Positions 63,567 through 64,000 of a stretch of DNA of 64,000 bases are shown piece after piece (positions within the stretch are counted from its first letter, which is position 1; every line of letters begins with the position of its first letter). A program made the translations under genes and the position numbers. Origin of the DNA: Morella rubra (lineage: Eukaryota > Streptophyta > Magnoliopsida > Fagales > Myricaceae); NCBI GenBank assembly GCA_003952965.2, contig CM025850.1, forward strand, positions 11,165,555-11,229,554. The letters are read 5' to 3'. Under the pieces are notes generated by a model that worked only from the letters and a program-made list of their open reading frames with translations, had not been told where the DNA came from and did no database searches.

Positions 63567-64000
63567 GAGTATGAACTAGTGTTTCCCTGCTCCAGATTTT
63601 CACTACTCAGTAACGCTATGATTTCTTTAGAACAGTGCTAAAGCAGAGAAAGGGATCCCCAGACTCCGGAGTACACAATGAGATGTGATCTCAGCAGTGG
63701 ACGCGGTCTAGTAGAGAAAGGATGTAAAGAGAGTAGGATGAAAGGAATAGATTATGAGGCTGGAGATGGTGAAAGAGGAGGGCACAAGCTCTAGAATCAA
63801 CTACCAAGCAAAGGAAGACGAAGATAATGGAACTGTGAAAGAAACGAGACCAGAGACAATGGGTACCCAATGAAGCAAGTTATGCAGTGAATAATGTGGA
63901 GAGACTGAGAGAGTGTGTTGCATTGTTTTAAAGGGGGGAGAAACTGAAACAGGATTCGCTTATTAATAACATAGCCGCTGTCGTTGGCCAATTATTTCTT
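63567..64000 (-). promoter_or_regulatory. Upstream region of the small membrane protein gene
   Basis: The 5' UTR and promoter on the minus strand are expected here. A weak TATA-like TTTAAAAC lies near 63925-63935 (reverse strand). Other elements are not clear. Confidence 0.35.

Noticed and set aside
1-64000. CRISPR arrays, phage genes, operons or bacterial defence systems
   Set aside because: The window is plant nuclear DNA with introns. No regular spacer array, tRNA, rRNA or LTR retrotransposon core was found by eye.

Overview
The window is nuclear DNA of a flowering plant, taken from a draft scaffold. The genes have many short introns with GT/AG borders. They encode plant families (MATE citrate-type transporter, S-domain lectin receptor kinase, ankyrin plus tandem-CCCH protein, raffinose-synthase family, polygalacturonase, PPR protein). 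Spacers are AT-rich with small inverted-terminal elements, and one gap is exactly 1000 N. I could not identify the species. An SD3-1-like receptor kinase beside a C3H30/OXS2-like gene matches the neighbours At2g41890 and At2g41900 in Arabidopsis.

Positions 1-38116 form one huge palindrome. The left arm is 1-18976, the right arm is 19145-38116, and a unique spacer of about 168 bp lies between them. The left arm is still in progress at base 1. Each arm carries, from outside to centre, a MATE transporter gene, a convergent C3H30/OXS2-like gene, and a divergently placed SD3-1-like receptor kinase gene. The two kinase genes therefore face each other tail to tail across the centre. Identified coding regions agree between arms as far as compared. 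Differences are mainly homopolymer lengths plus a few substitutions in AT-rich spacers. This is either a very recent inverted duplication or an assembly product (fold-back read, or two haplotypes joined head to head).

The right arm runs into the 5' half of the MATE gene, which is complete there: 13 exons, 42265 down to 36347, 511 residues, with one probable GC-AG intron. Its left partner shows only exons 8-13.

A divergent intergenic region follows, with the N gap at 42790-43789. Next is a raffinose-synthase/alkaline alpha-galactosidase gene (13 coding exons, 46822-52331, 775 residues). Its leader could add 44 in-frame N-terminal residues by splicing. A broken PPR gene lies tail to tail with it (about 52800-53955, minus strand).

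The last part holds a cluster of small inverted-terminal elements (54.7-56.7 kb), a nine-exon polygalacturonase (56978-59603, 449 residues), a long AT-rich spacer with a 145-bp tandem duplication and one more small element, and a short conserved single-pass membrane protein gene (63228-63566, minus strand). Apart from the SD3-1/C3H pair these genes have no evident joint pathway, as is usual in plants. Exon borders were derived by reading splice sites by eye and checking that reading frames add up; there is no transcript evidence.
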